Positions 1 to 5,731 of a stretch of 7,191 nt of DNA are shown piece by piece; the first letter of the stretch is position 1; the number at the start of each line of letters is the position of its first letter. The stretch is from contig JALVRY010000420.1 in NCBI GenBank assembly GCA_027024625.1, forward strand, positions 2,316 to 9,506. The letters run 5' to 3'. The notes below the pieces were generated by a model that was not told the origin of the DNA, did not search any database, and worked only from the letters and a program-made list of their open reading frames with translations. Origin of the DNA: Thiotrichaceae bacterium (GTDB lineage: Bacteria > Pseudomonadota > Gammaproteobacteria > Thiotrichales > Thiotrichaceae). Position numbers and translations under genes: made by a program.

Positions 1-5
1 ACATA

Positions 6-21
6 AACGGCTAGAGCCGTT
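6..21. repeat. Perfect inverted repeat, 7-bp arms
   Basis: AACGGCT (6-12) and AGCCGTT (15-21) are exact reverse complements around AG. It lies within the ORF tail at the window edge and is the first of three hairpins in 120 bases. Confidence 0.8.
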
Positions 22-29
22 AAATAGCA

Positions 30-51
30 TTACGCGGCAGGAGCCACGTAA
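30..51. repeat. Imperfect inverted repeat, 9-bp arms
   Basis: TTACGCGGC (30-38) pairs with GCCACGTAA (43-51) across the 4-base loop AGGA, with one mismatch (C35/A46). A structured RNA or element end could explain its closeness to the hairpins on either side. No function is evident from the sequence alone. Confidence 0.75.
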
Positions 52-97
52 CGAGAGGAAGGTTATATGCGTTTAAGCGTACAAGCGATTGGAGTAG

Positions 98-118
98 CAA
101 CAAGGCACTGCCTTGTTG
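98..118. repeat. Perfect 21-base palindrome
   Basis: CAACAAGGCA (98-107) and TGCCTTGTTG (109-118) are exact reverse complements around a single C. As RNA it would fold into a 9-bp stem with a 3-base loop. No T-run follows on either strand, so it is not a standard intrinsic terminator. It may be a recombination or transposition hairpin at the end of the element suggested for 1-129. Confidence 0.8.
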
Positions 119-194
119 TAAGCAAATAAAGAGATTCATTTATTTAAGGGGTTTGTAAAGTAAATAGATTAGCTTGTAAAAACAATATTTTATA

Positions 195-272
195 AACTTT
201 ATTCGTATTATATCAGCAAGAAAAGCTGAAAAGTTTGAACGAAAACAGTATGAGGATTATAACCATGCGTGA
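195..272 (+). pseudogene. brnT: brnT toxin remnant (C-terminal end only)
   Basis: In the frame ending at TGA (270-272), bases 204-260 read RIISARKAEKFERKQYEDY. This is the characteristic C-terminus of BrnT-family ribonuclease toxins (typically RxISARxAxxxERxxYE). The frame is closed by TAA at 177-179, and nothing upstream in any frame resembles the N-terminal two thirds of a roughly 90-residue BrnT, so only about 23-26 codons survive. The remnant overlaps the start of the antitoxin gene by 8 bases, the normal brnT-brnA arrangement, which supports the identification. It cannot make an active toxin. The left boundary (195) is where toxin-like residues appear to begin and is approximate. Recognition is from memory of the family. 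Confidence 0.72.
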
Positions 273-474
273 GTCTTATGATTTTTCAAAATCAGTCCCC
301 AATCCCTATGCCAAACGTATGAAAAAGCAAATAACAATAAGAATTGATGAAGATACTATTTCATATTTTAAAAATATGGCGGATGAAAAGGGTATTGCGT
401 ATCAAAGCTTGATAAATTTGTATCTTAGAGACTGTGCCAATGAGCATAGAGAGCTAAGTTTAAAATGGGCATAA
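265..474 (+). CDS. brnA: BrnA-type antitoxin (orphan)
   Basis: This is a small DNA-binding antitoxin of the BrnA/CopG-like ribbon-helix-helix type. In family members it binds and neutralises the BrnT ribonuclease and represses its own operon. The 69-residue product has the family layout. A short N-terminal YDFSKSVPNPYAKR segment leads into the DNA-binding strand KKQITIRIDEDTISYF, followed by helices containing AYQSLINLYLRDC. I chose ATG at 265 because GAGG (252-255) sits 9 bases upstream and because this start gives the usual short overlap with the toxin stop. A TTG at 235 would add ten residues read from toxin coding sequence. Its toxin partner is reduced to a C-terminal stub, so the gene is an orphan. 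It may still act as a repressor or neutralise a BrnT encoded elsewhere. It converges on the kinase gene with 33 bases between stops. Confidence 0.85.
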   Translation: MRESYDFSKSVPNPYAKRMKKQITIRIDEDTISYFKNMADEKGIAYQSLINLYLRDCANEHRELSLKWA

Positions 475-507
475 ATGTAGAAAAAATCAGCTAATAAAAC
501 CCTACTC

Positions 508-2241
508 TTAACCGTAAAAAAAATAAATAGCCAGCACCAGCAATACAAACTCAATAAGAGCAATCGTTTTCCAAAAGGCAATTGGGTTTCTTTCAATCAG
601 TGGCTCTGCTTTATTAGAGCTAATTAGCTCACTATTCGGTTTGGATAAATCGGTAATAAACTCTGACAGCAAGCTATAGCGTTTGTCTGGGTTAGGGTGT
701 ACCGCTTTGCGTATCGCGAGATCAACCCATTCGGGGACTTGGGGGTTGTATTCTCTAACAGATGTATAAGTGAATTTCTTTTTTGGGGCTCTTTCTGGGC
801 TGATTTCTCCGTAGGGTAATTTATTGCTAAACATTTCATAGGCAATTACGCCTAATGAATAAATATCGGAGCGGTTTGTGCCTTGTTCTCCTTTGAAATA
901 TTCAGGGGCGGAGTAGTTGGCGGTGCCGACGATATTATTGTGCTCCACGACAGATTGTATTTCTGCCAAGCCTGCAACTTTTGTTGAGCCAAAGTCGATA
1001 ATAACCAGTGTATTGCTTTTATCAATGATGACATTATCTGGCTTGATGTCTTGGTGGATCATCTCCATGCGGTGCATACAGCGTAAGCCGCGAGCAATCT
1101 GGTCAATACTGCCGCGAACTTGAGTCAGTGTTGCCTTAGGGTTTTCAGAAATCCATTGTTTTAAGGTTTGCCCGTGAATATATTGAACGGTGGTATATAA
1201 AAAATTACGTTGCCGTTTTTGATCACATACTTTGATCAAGTGCGGAGAGTCTAAGCGTTTTGCTACCCATTCTTCATGCAAGAAAAGATCAATATAGGAG
1301 GGATCATCAACGAAGTTAATCGAAGGTGTTTTTATAACAACTTCGCGTATTTCATCCTTCATATCGTCGTAGAAGGTATCTTCTGCCAAATACACTTGGC
1401 TGCGTGAGGTGGCGTTTAATTCGCGGATAATTTTAAAGCCATCCAGCACATTGCCTGCTTTTAAATCAGGTGGGAAGGGCAGGCGGGTCAGTTTTTCGTA
1501 ATATTCTTTTTTATTCGCTTTGGCAACCGAGTCAATACGCACGACTTGGCAGGTAACATTGTCATCACTTTTGTTTGTCAGTGCGGCCTCTAAGATAGCA
1601 TCACTGGCTTTTTGTGGATTATCTTGGTGTGCGGCTAAGTGTTCGGTTAATTCGGCATCGGATACAAAATCATGGATACCGTCGGTGCTTAAAAAATAAA
1701 TGTCACCTTCTTGGATTGGTGTTCGGCGATAGTCGATTTCTAAGTGGCTATCAATACCAAGAGCACGGCTAAGGTATTCTCTATCGTTGCTGATCCAGAT
1801 GCGGTGATCATTGGTAAGCTGGACGAAATCACCATCACGAAGGCGATAAATACGGCTATCACCAACGTGAAATAAATGAGCGGTTTGAGACTTCAGAACC
1901 ATCGCACTAAAGGTAGTCACCAAGCCTTTTGATGAGCTATAACGCTTCTGGCCTTGAGAAAACAACATGCTATTGAGTGCGGACATAATCCGATTCACGG
2001 CATGTTTGACCGTCCATGATTCAGGTGTGCTGTAGTAATCCGTTAAAAACTGCTTAACACTGAGTTGGCTTGCTTCTTTTCCGCCATCGCTGCCGCTCAT
2101 GCCATCGGCAATTGCAATGGTAATACCCTTGTTTTCTAATTGGGAATCATTGGGGATATTTGCACCATAAAAGTCTTCGTTGTCGGCTTTTATTCCTGCG
2201 GCAGAACTTTGCCCAAGTGTGACGGAAAGTTGTCGTCCCAT
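508..2241 (-). CDS. PP2C phosphatase - Ser/Thr kinase fusion, C-terminal membrane anchor
   Basis: This 577-residue protein should both add phosphate to and remove it from Ser/Thr on protein targets. Residues 1-235 are a PP2C-type phosphatase, with metal-binding and catalytic motifs NEDF (21-24), DGMSG (46-50), GDSR (127-130), STDG (185-188) and DDN (226-228). Residues 262-532 are a Hanks-type kinase, with catalytic lysine K304, HQDIKPDN (396-403), DFG (416-418), GTANYSAPE (439-447) and R521. The glycine loop is degenerate (NATSRSQV, 276-283, no glycine). The catalytic loop has HQD rather than HRD, a 'non-RD' kinase. A hydrophobic helix at about 556-575 should anchor it with the catalytic domains in the cytoplasm. 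Fusions of this architecture are known beside nitrate-assimilation genes in pseudomonads. Here it follows a secreted rhodanese gene by 25 bases and lies downstream of ntrBC. The start ATG has a weak GGGA 8 bases upstream. Targets are unknown. Confidence 0.9.
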   Translation of the reverse strand: MGRQLSVTLGQSSAAGIKADNEDFYGANIPNDSQLENKGITIAIADGMSGSDGGKEASQLSVKQFLTDYYSTPESWTVKHAVNRIMSALNSMLFSQGQKRYSSSKGLVTTFSAMVLKSQTAHLFHVGDSRIYRLRDGDFVQLTNDHRIWISNDREYLSRALGIDSHLEIDYRRTPIQEGDIYFLSTDGIHDFVSDAELTEHLAAHQDNPQKASDAILEAALTNKSDDNVTCQVVRIDSVAKANKKEYYEKLTRLPFPPDLKAGNVLDGFKIIRELNATSRSQVYLAEDTFYDDMKDEIREVVIKTPSINFVDDPSYIDLFLHEEWVAKRLDSPHLIKVCDQKRQRNFLYTTVQYIHGQTLKQWISENPKATLTQVRGSIDQIARGLRCMHRMEMIHQDIKPDNVIIDKSNTLVIIDFGSTKVAGLAEIQSVVEHNNIVGTANYSAPEYFKGEQGTNRSDIYSLGVIAYEMFSNKLPYGEISPERAPKKKFTYTSVREYNPQVPEWVDLAIRKAVHPNPDKRYSLLSEFITDLSKPNSELISSNKAEPLIERNPIAFWKTIALIEFVLLVLAIYFFYG

Positions 2242-2266
2242 GATTAAATTCCCATTTTTGATGTGT

Positions 2267-2926
2267 TTATGGCTTGGTAATGCTAAATCCTAAGGATAGC
2301 CAATCTTGAATGCCGCCGCGATACCAGTATAGTTTTTCTTCAGGGTAGCCTTGGCTAATTAGTAATGTTATCGCTCGCGTTGCCTGAGAACACCATGCAC
2401 CATTACAAAACAGCATTAGTTCTCTGGCATTGGAGAAGTCTTTGCCATCTTCGCCGTCAGTTACGCCAAGTAGAGAGAGGATCTTATTATTATGCTTTTT
2501 ATGTGTGACAGAGTTCAGAATAGTAAAAGGGATGTTGATTGCTCCAGGAATACTGCCTTTTTCAAACCACTGTGGAATGCGAGAGTCAATGAGTACGCCT
2601 TCGCCTTTTACTACTTTGTTCTGTAAAAAGTCTAAAACCTCAAGTTCCCCCACGGTTTTTACTCTGCCAATACTAATAGGGCGTATGCAAAAAGGAGGAC
2701 ATGGGCGGGAAGTTTTAGAAAAGCTGTTGCTTAGGCGGTTTGAGGTGTCTTGTATTCTTTCAATTCGTGTTTTTTTTCCATTTAGCACAATATCAACATA
2801 GGGTATGTCTTTTGTAATTCGTACTTTTATATCAGCATCTGAAGCAGGTTCTGCATGTAGAGAAAGGGAGAAAAGAGAAAGGCTGAGGCTTAATAGCAAA
2901 TAGTAAAATCGAGTTATGTTTATCAT
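2267..2926 (-). CDS. Secreted (periplasmic) rhodanese-like protein
   Basis: The 219-residue product has a signal peptide. Basic residue R6 is followed by a Leu/Ser-rich hydrophobic run and a likely cleavage site after HA (24-25), so the protein should act in the periplasm. Residues about 92-217 form one rhodanese domain: VLIDSR (111-116), GSIPGAINIPF (124-134), the active-site loop FCNGAWCSQATRAI (173-186) and the C-terminal YWYRGGIQDW (200-209). The candidate catalytic cysteine is C174, with C179 five residues on. Upstream is a second cysteine pair, CPPFC (76-80). The family transfers sulfane sulfur or forms redox-active persulfides; the true substrate is unknown. AGGA lies 6 bases before the ATG. 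The gene is followed after 25 bases by the kinase-phosphatase gene, so the two are probably co-transcribed. A purely structural or sensory role is also possible. Confidence 0.82.
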   Translation of the reverse strand: MINITRFYYLLLSLSLSLFSLSLHAEPASDADIKVRITKDIPYVDIVLNGKKTRIERIQDTSNRLSNSFSKTSRPCPPFCIRPISIGRVKTVGELEVLDFLQNKVVKGEGVLIDSRIPQWFEKGSIPGAINIPFTILNSVTHKKHNNKILSLLGVTDGEDGKDFSNARELMLFCNGAWCSQATRAITLLISQGYPEEKLYWYRGGIQDWLSLGFSITKP

Positions 2927-2968
2927 TATCTTTCCTGCGCGTACATTAGTTTTCTGGGAGATGCTGAT

Positions 2969-2990
2969 ACTAGCGGATCATTATGCTAGT
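2969..2990. promoter_or_regulatory. Inverted repeat over a possible -10 box, rhodanese/kinase operon
   Basis: ACTAGC (2969-2974) and GCTAGT (2985-2990) are exact inverted 6-bp arms 10 bases apart. Read on the minus strand, CATAAT (2980-2985, five of six matches to TATAAT) sits within the repeat, about 55 bases before the rhodanese start. No good -35 box is seen at the right distance. An operator overlapping a promoter is plausible but not shown. Confidence 0.35.
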
Positions 2991-3051
2991 GAAAATTAGG
3001 ATAAACCTTAACTAAAATGAGGGCTATCAATGGATTATCTGAGCTTGCCTA

Positions 3052-4455
3052 TCACTTATACTCATCTATTTTTAGTTCTTTGATTTTTCTTGTCAGGGTG
3101 TTTCTCCCCATGCCTAGTAATTCTGCCGCTTCTGCTTTTTTTCCTGCCGTTTTTGTTAAAGCTGTCGTAATCATGGTTCTTTCATAAACAGGAGTAATAT
3201 GGTCTAGCAGGGGTAGGGTGTTGTTGTCTAAGCAGTGTTTTGCATACTGAGCCAGTGCTTGTTCCCAGTTTTTTGCTTCTGTTGATTTTTCAGAGGAAAG
3301 TAATTCGGGTGGTAAATCTTCAATTTGAATCTCTCTGGTGCTTGCCATTACCGTTAACCAACGAGCGGTATTTTCCAATTGGCGTACATTCCCCGACCAC
3401 TTTAGAGATTTAATATAATCAATGACTTCAGGCGTTGCTGTTTTAATATCTACTTGTAATTCAGCGGCAGATTGTTGGAGGAAGTGCTGTAAAAGTTCAG
3501 GGATGTCTTCAGGGCGTTCACGTAATGAAGGGGAATGTATGCGGATAACATTTAGGCGATGGTATAAGTCTTCACGAAATAAACCTTCTTTTACGTGTTT
3601 GGCTAGGTTTTGATGAGTGGCTGCAATAATGCGGACATTGACTTTTACGGGCAGGCGACCACCAATACGATAAAACTCGCCGTCAGCTAAAACTCGCAAT
3701 AAACGTGTTTGCAATTCGGCGGGCATATCGCCAATTTCATCTAAGAATAATGTGCCACCATCAGCTTGCTCAAAGCGACCTTTGCGTAATGCTGTTGCAC
3801 CTGTGAATGCTCCCTTTTCGTGCCCAAATAGTTCAGATTCTAATAAGTCTTTTGGGATTGCAGCGGTATTAATCGCAATGAATGTTTTATCAGAACGAGG
3901 GCTGTGAGCATGTAAAGCCTTGGCGATAAGTTCTTTACCCGTGCCAGATTCACCTGTGATTAAAACAGAAATGCTGGATTTTGAGAGGCGACCGATTGTG
4001 CGAAAAACATCTTGTATGGCGGTGGAGCTGCCAATAATGTCTTTTTTTTCAATGGTGATTTCAGGTTCTTCAACAATTGTTTTGGAGCGATATTCTTCGC
4101 AGGCTCGCTTGGCTAAATCAACAACATCATTAATATCAAAAGGCTTGGCAAGGTACTCAAATGCTCCACCTTGGTAGGCGGAGACTGTGCTGTCTAAGTC
4201 TGAGTGTGCTGTCATAATAATGACAGGAATATCGGGGTACTCTGTTTGCATGTCTTTTAAGAAGGTAAATCCATCTGTGCCGGGCATGCGAATATCGCTA
4301 ATTAAGACTTCGGGCTGAGATTGCTTTAATGCAAGTAATGCATCATCGGCTGATTCAAATGTAGTGACATCCATGCCGGCACGACTTAATGCTCTTTCTA
4401 AGACCCAGCGAATTGATTTATCATCATCAATTACCCAAATATTTTCTGGTGCCAT
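3052..4455 (-). CDS. ntrC: Nitrogen regulation response regulator NtrC (GlnG)
   Basis: NtrC activates sigma-54 promoters when nitrogen is scarce, after phosphorylation by NtrB. The 467-residue product has all three standard domains at the usual length. The receiver domain (about 4-120) has acidic pocket D10-D12, phosphorylated D54, T82 and K104. The AAA+ domain (about 140-380) has Walker A GESGTGKE (168-175), the sigma-54-contacting loop GAFTGA (215-220) and Walker B GGTLFLDE (233-240). The C-terminal Fis-type helix-turn-helix (about 428-467) contains KKAEAAELLGMGRNTLTRKI. Everything needed for function is present. It lies 41 bases after ntrB in the same operon. Translation starts behind GGAG within an 8-bp tandem duplication. 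I see no convincing terminator in the 125 bases after its stop, so some transcripts may run into the rhodanese gene. Confidence 0.97.
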   Translation of the reverse strand: MAPENIWVIDDDKSIRWVLERALSRAGMDVTTFESADDALLALKQSQPEVLISDIRMPGTDGFTFLKDMQTEYPDIPVIIMTAHSDLDSTVSAYQGGAFEYLAKPFDINDVVDLAKRACEEYRSKTIVEEPEITIEKKDIIGSSTAIQDVFRTIGRLSKSSISVLITGESGTGKELIAKALHAHSPRSDKTFIAINTAAIPKDLLESELFGHEKGAFTGATALRKGRFEQADGGTLFLDEIGDMPAELQTRLLRVLADGEFYRIGGRLPVKVNVRIIAATHQNLAKHVKEGLFREDLYHRLNVIRIHSPSLRERPEDIPELLQHFLQQSAAELQVDIKTATPEVIDYIKSLKWSGNVRQLENTARWLTVMASTREIQIEDLPPELLSSEKSTEAKNWEQALAQYAKHCLDNNTLPLLDHITPVYERTMITTALTKTAGKKAEAAELLGMGRNTLTRKIKELKIDEYK

Positions 4456-4463
4456 GTGTTTGC

Positions 4464-4479
4464 TCCTAGCTTCCTAGCT
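4464..4479 (-). promoter_or_regulatory. Tandemly duplicated Shine-Dalgarno of ntrC
   Basis: On the minus strand the 8-mer AGCTAGGA occurs twice in exact tandem, followed by G. The proximal AGGA is 8 bases from the ntrC ATG, a normal distance; the distal one is 16 bases away, too far to serve that start. Loss of one unit would keep a working site, so the extra copy is probably a slippage product. Confidence 0.7.
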
Positions 4480-4496
4480 CATGGAAATAGCGAATG

Positions 4497-5591
4497 TTAA
4501 GTACAACTTGCATCGTCAGGCTGTAACGGGATGCTTTTTCGGTTTAATGGAATGTAGATATTGAATTCCGTTTTACCTGCGTTACGTTCATATTCAATCA
4601 ACCCATCGTAGCGATTAACCAATGATTGAGCGATAGACAAGCCTAAACCTGCTCCATCTGCGCTACCACTCACCATCGGGAAGAATATTTTATCCTGTAG
4701 TTCTTTGGGTATGCCTGCACCATTGTCAATAATGGAGGCTTTTAGTACAAGAGGGTGTATTTTATGATTAATAGTGAAATAGCGTTCGACACGTGTTTTC
4801 AATAGTATTTCGCCAACACCACTAAGTGCTTTAATGGCATTATTTGCAATGTTTAATACGACTTGTACCAATTGATCTCTATCTCCAACAAACTCTGGAA
4901 TGCTCGGGTCGTAATAAGTTTTTATTGTTATCTTAGGCGGCTTGCAATTCAGTAATAATTGGCGAACATGCTCCATAACTTCATGTATATTGACGTTCAC
5001 CATTTTGGGGCGTTTGGATGAACCAAGCATACGGTCGATAAGGTTTTTAAGCCGATCTGTTTCAGAAATAATAATCTGTGTGTATTCTTTTAAATCGCTA
5101 TCTTCAAATTCACTTTCGAGTAACTGGGCTGCACCGCGTATGCCACCCAATGGATTTTTAACTTCATGGGCGATACCTTGTAATACGGTTTGGCTGTTTT
5201 GTTGCTGGGCAACAATTTGCTCATCACGAGCGATACGCAGTAGGCGATCGACTTGATTCATCTCTAGTAGAGAACCTACTGTTTTATTGTTTTCAATTAA
5301 TGGTGTAACGGCACAGTCTACCGTTATACGTTGTCCATCGGATAGCTGGACTTTACCTTCACGGGTGACGTGGCTTTGTGACTCTTTAATTGCCCGTAAT
5401 ACATGCCCGTGTAGTTGTAGCGCATTGATCAAATCGGTTAGTTTTTTATCTTTAGATTGTAACAAGCTATGCCCCGTTAATGCTTCTGCTGCGGGGTTCA
5501 TGTATTGCACGTTCAAAGCGGTATCAACGATAATGATCGAGCATACCATTGCTTCAAATATATTGATGTTAGATAAAAAATGATTGTCCAT
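4497..5591 (-). CDS. ntrB: Nitrogen sensor histidine kinase/phosphatase NtrB (GlnL)
   Basis: NtrB phosphorylates NtrC in nitrogen limitation and dephosphorylates it when bound by PII. The 364-residue protein is soluble, as is typical for NtrB, with no membrane segment. A PAS domain occupies about residues 8-120. The dimerisation/phosphotransfer helix is AHEVKNPLGGIRGAAQLL with phospho-accepting H142. The ATP-binding domain has an N-box around N247-N251 (NIANNA), DNGAGIP (289-295), FFPMVS (303-308) and GAGLGLSIA (313-321). All expected motifs are intact. It is the first gene of the ntrBC operon. The 5' leader from the predicted promoter is only about 30 bases and shows no clear Shine-Dalgarno sequence before the ATG, so translation may be inefficient. 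glnA, a common upstream neighbour, is absent here; amtB takes that place. Confidence 0.96.
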   Translation of the reverse strand: MDNHFLSNINIFEAMVCSIIIVDTALNVQYMNPAAEALTGHSLLQSKDKKLTDLINALQLHGHVLRAIKESQSHVTREGKVQLSDGQRITVDCAVTPLIENNKTVGSLLEMNQVDRLLRIARDEQIVAQQQNSQTVLQGIAHEVKNPLGGIRGAAQLLESEFEDSDLKEYTQIIISETDRLKNLIDRMLGSSKRPKMVNVNIHEVMEHVRQLLLNCKPPKITIKTYYDPSIPEFVGDRDQLVQVVLNIANNAIKALSGVGEILLKTRVERYFTINHKIHPLVLKASIIDNGAGIPKELQDKIFFPMVSGSADGAGLGLSIAQSLVNRYDGLIEYERNAGKTEFNIYIPLNRKSIPLQPDDASCT

Positions 5592-5628
5592 AGCTATTGT
5601 TTTTATGTGTTCTTTAAAATCTATTGGA

Positions 5629-5658
5629 ATTATTGTTGAACGGCTGTTTTCTTTTCAA
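5629..5658 (-). promoter_or_regulatory. Candidate sigma-70 promoter of ntrBC
   Basis: On the minus strand, TTGAAA (5653-5658) and AATAAT (5629-5634) each match five of six consensus bases and are 18 bases apart. Transcription would begin near 5622, about 30 bases before ntrB. The -35 box overlaps the edge of the T-run of the amtB terminator. This would give ntrBC basal expression independent of amtB. It is a prediction from consensus only. Confidence 0.5.
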
Positions 5659-5688
5659 AAAAAAGCGGGCAATAAATGCCCGCTTTTT
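5657..5688 (-). terminator. Intrinsic terminator of amtB
   Basis: AAAAGCGGGCA (5661-5671) and TGCCCGCTTTT (5677-5687) form an 11-bp stem with a 5-base loop. In the amtB direction the stem is followed by a run of eight T (complement of 5657-5664, partly in the stem). It lies 44 bases after the amtB stop and separates amtB from ntrBC. The A/T flanks could also make it work on the other strand. Confidence 0.92.
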
Positions 5689-5731
5689 ATTTAACTATCT
5701 AGTTACGCTAACCTAGATAAACTGTAAATAA

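Larger units (their letters stand above)
1..129 (+). mobile_element. Possible right end of a mobile element (tail of an ORF plus hairpins)
   Basis: Bases 2-76 are open in one frame and end at TAA (74-76), reading HKRLEPLNSITRQEPRNERK and then VICV. The frame is truncated by the window edge. A basic, low-complexity tail with a 'xxxRQEP' stretch recalls the C-termini of some TnpB/OrfB proteins of IS200/IS605-type elements. A 21-base near-perfect palindrome follows the stop by 21 bases (98-118), which fits the subterminal right-end hairpin of that family. Two further hairpins lie inside the ORF tail. The neighbouring brnT toxin gene is cut off just after this stretch, as an insertion would cause. 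The family assignment is inference: too little protein is visible and no terminal repeat or target duplication can be seen. It could also be the end of an ordinary chromosomal gene. Confidence 0.3.

Noticed and set aside
98..118. Intrinsic terminator
   Set aside because: The stem is strong but no T-run follows on either strand.
1..120. Integron attC site, suggested by GTTAAAT at 19-25 and nearby palindromes
   Set aside because: The matching inverse core site and the paired L/R box arrangement are not found, and the first palindrome is too compact for attC.
67..129. A 20-codon reading frame starting at ATG 67 behind AGGAAGG
   Set aside because: The Shine-Dalgarno match is good, but the peptide is very short, crosses the 98-118 palindrome and resembles nothing I know. 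It is probably chance.
124..180. AAATAAA/TTTATTT arms (124-130, 139-145) and two TTGTAAA copies 21 bases apart (153-159, 174-180)
   Set aside because: Simple AT-rich matches of this kind are expected by chance in such sequence; no promoter with sound spacing could be built from them.
917..1123. Plus-strand open frames inside the kinase gene and in ntrB, ntrC and amtB
   Set aside because: They lie wholly opposite genes with complete conserved motifs and show no domain-like composition of their own.
4474..4482. Two-codon upstream ORF (ATG AGC TAG) before ntrC
   Set aside because: It has no ribosome-binding site of its own and arises from the duplicated AGCTAGGA unit.
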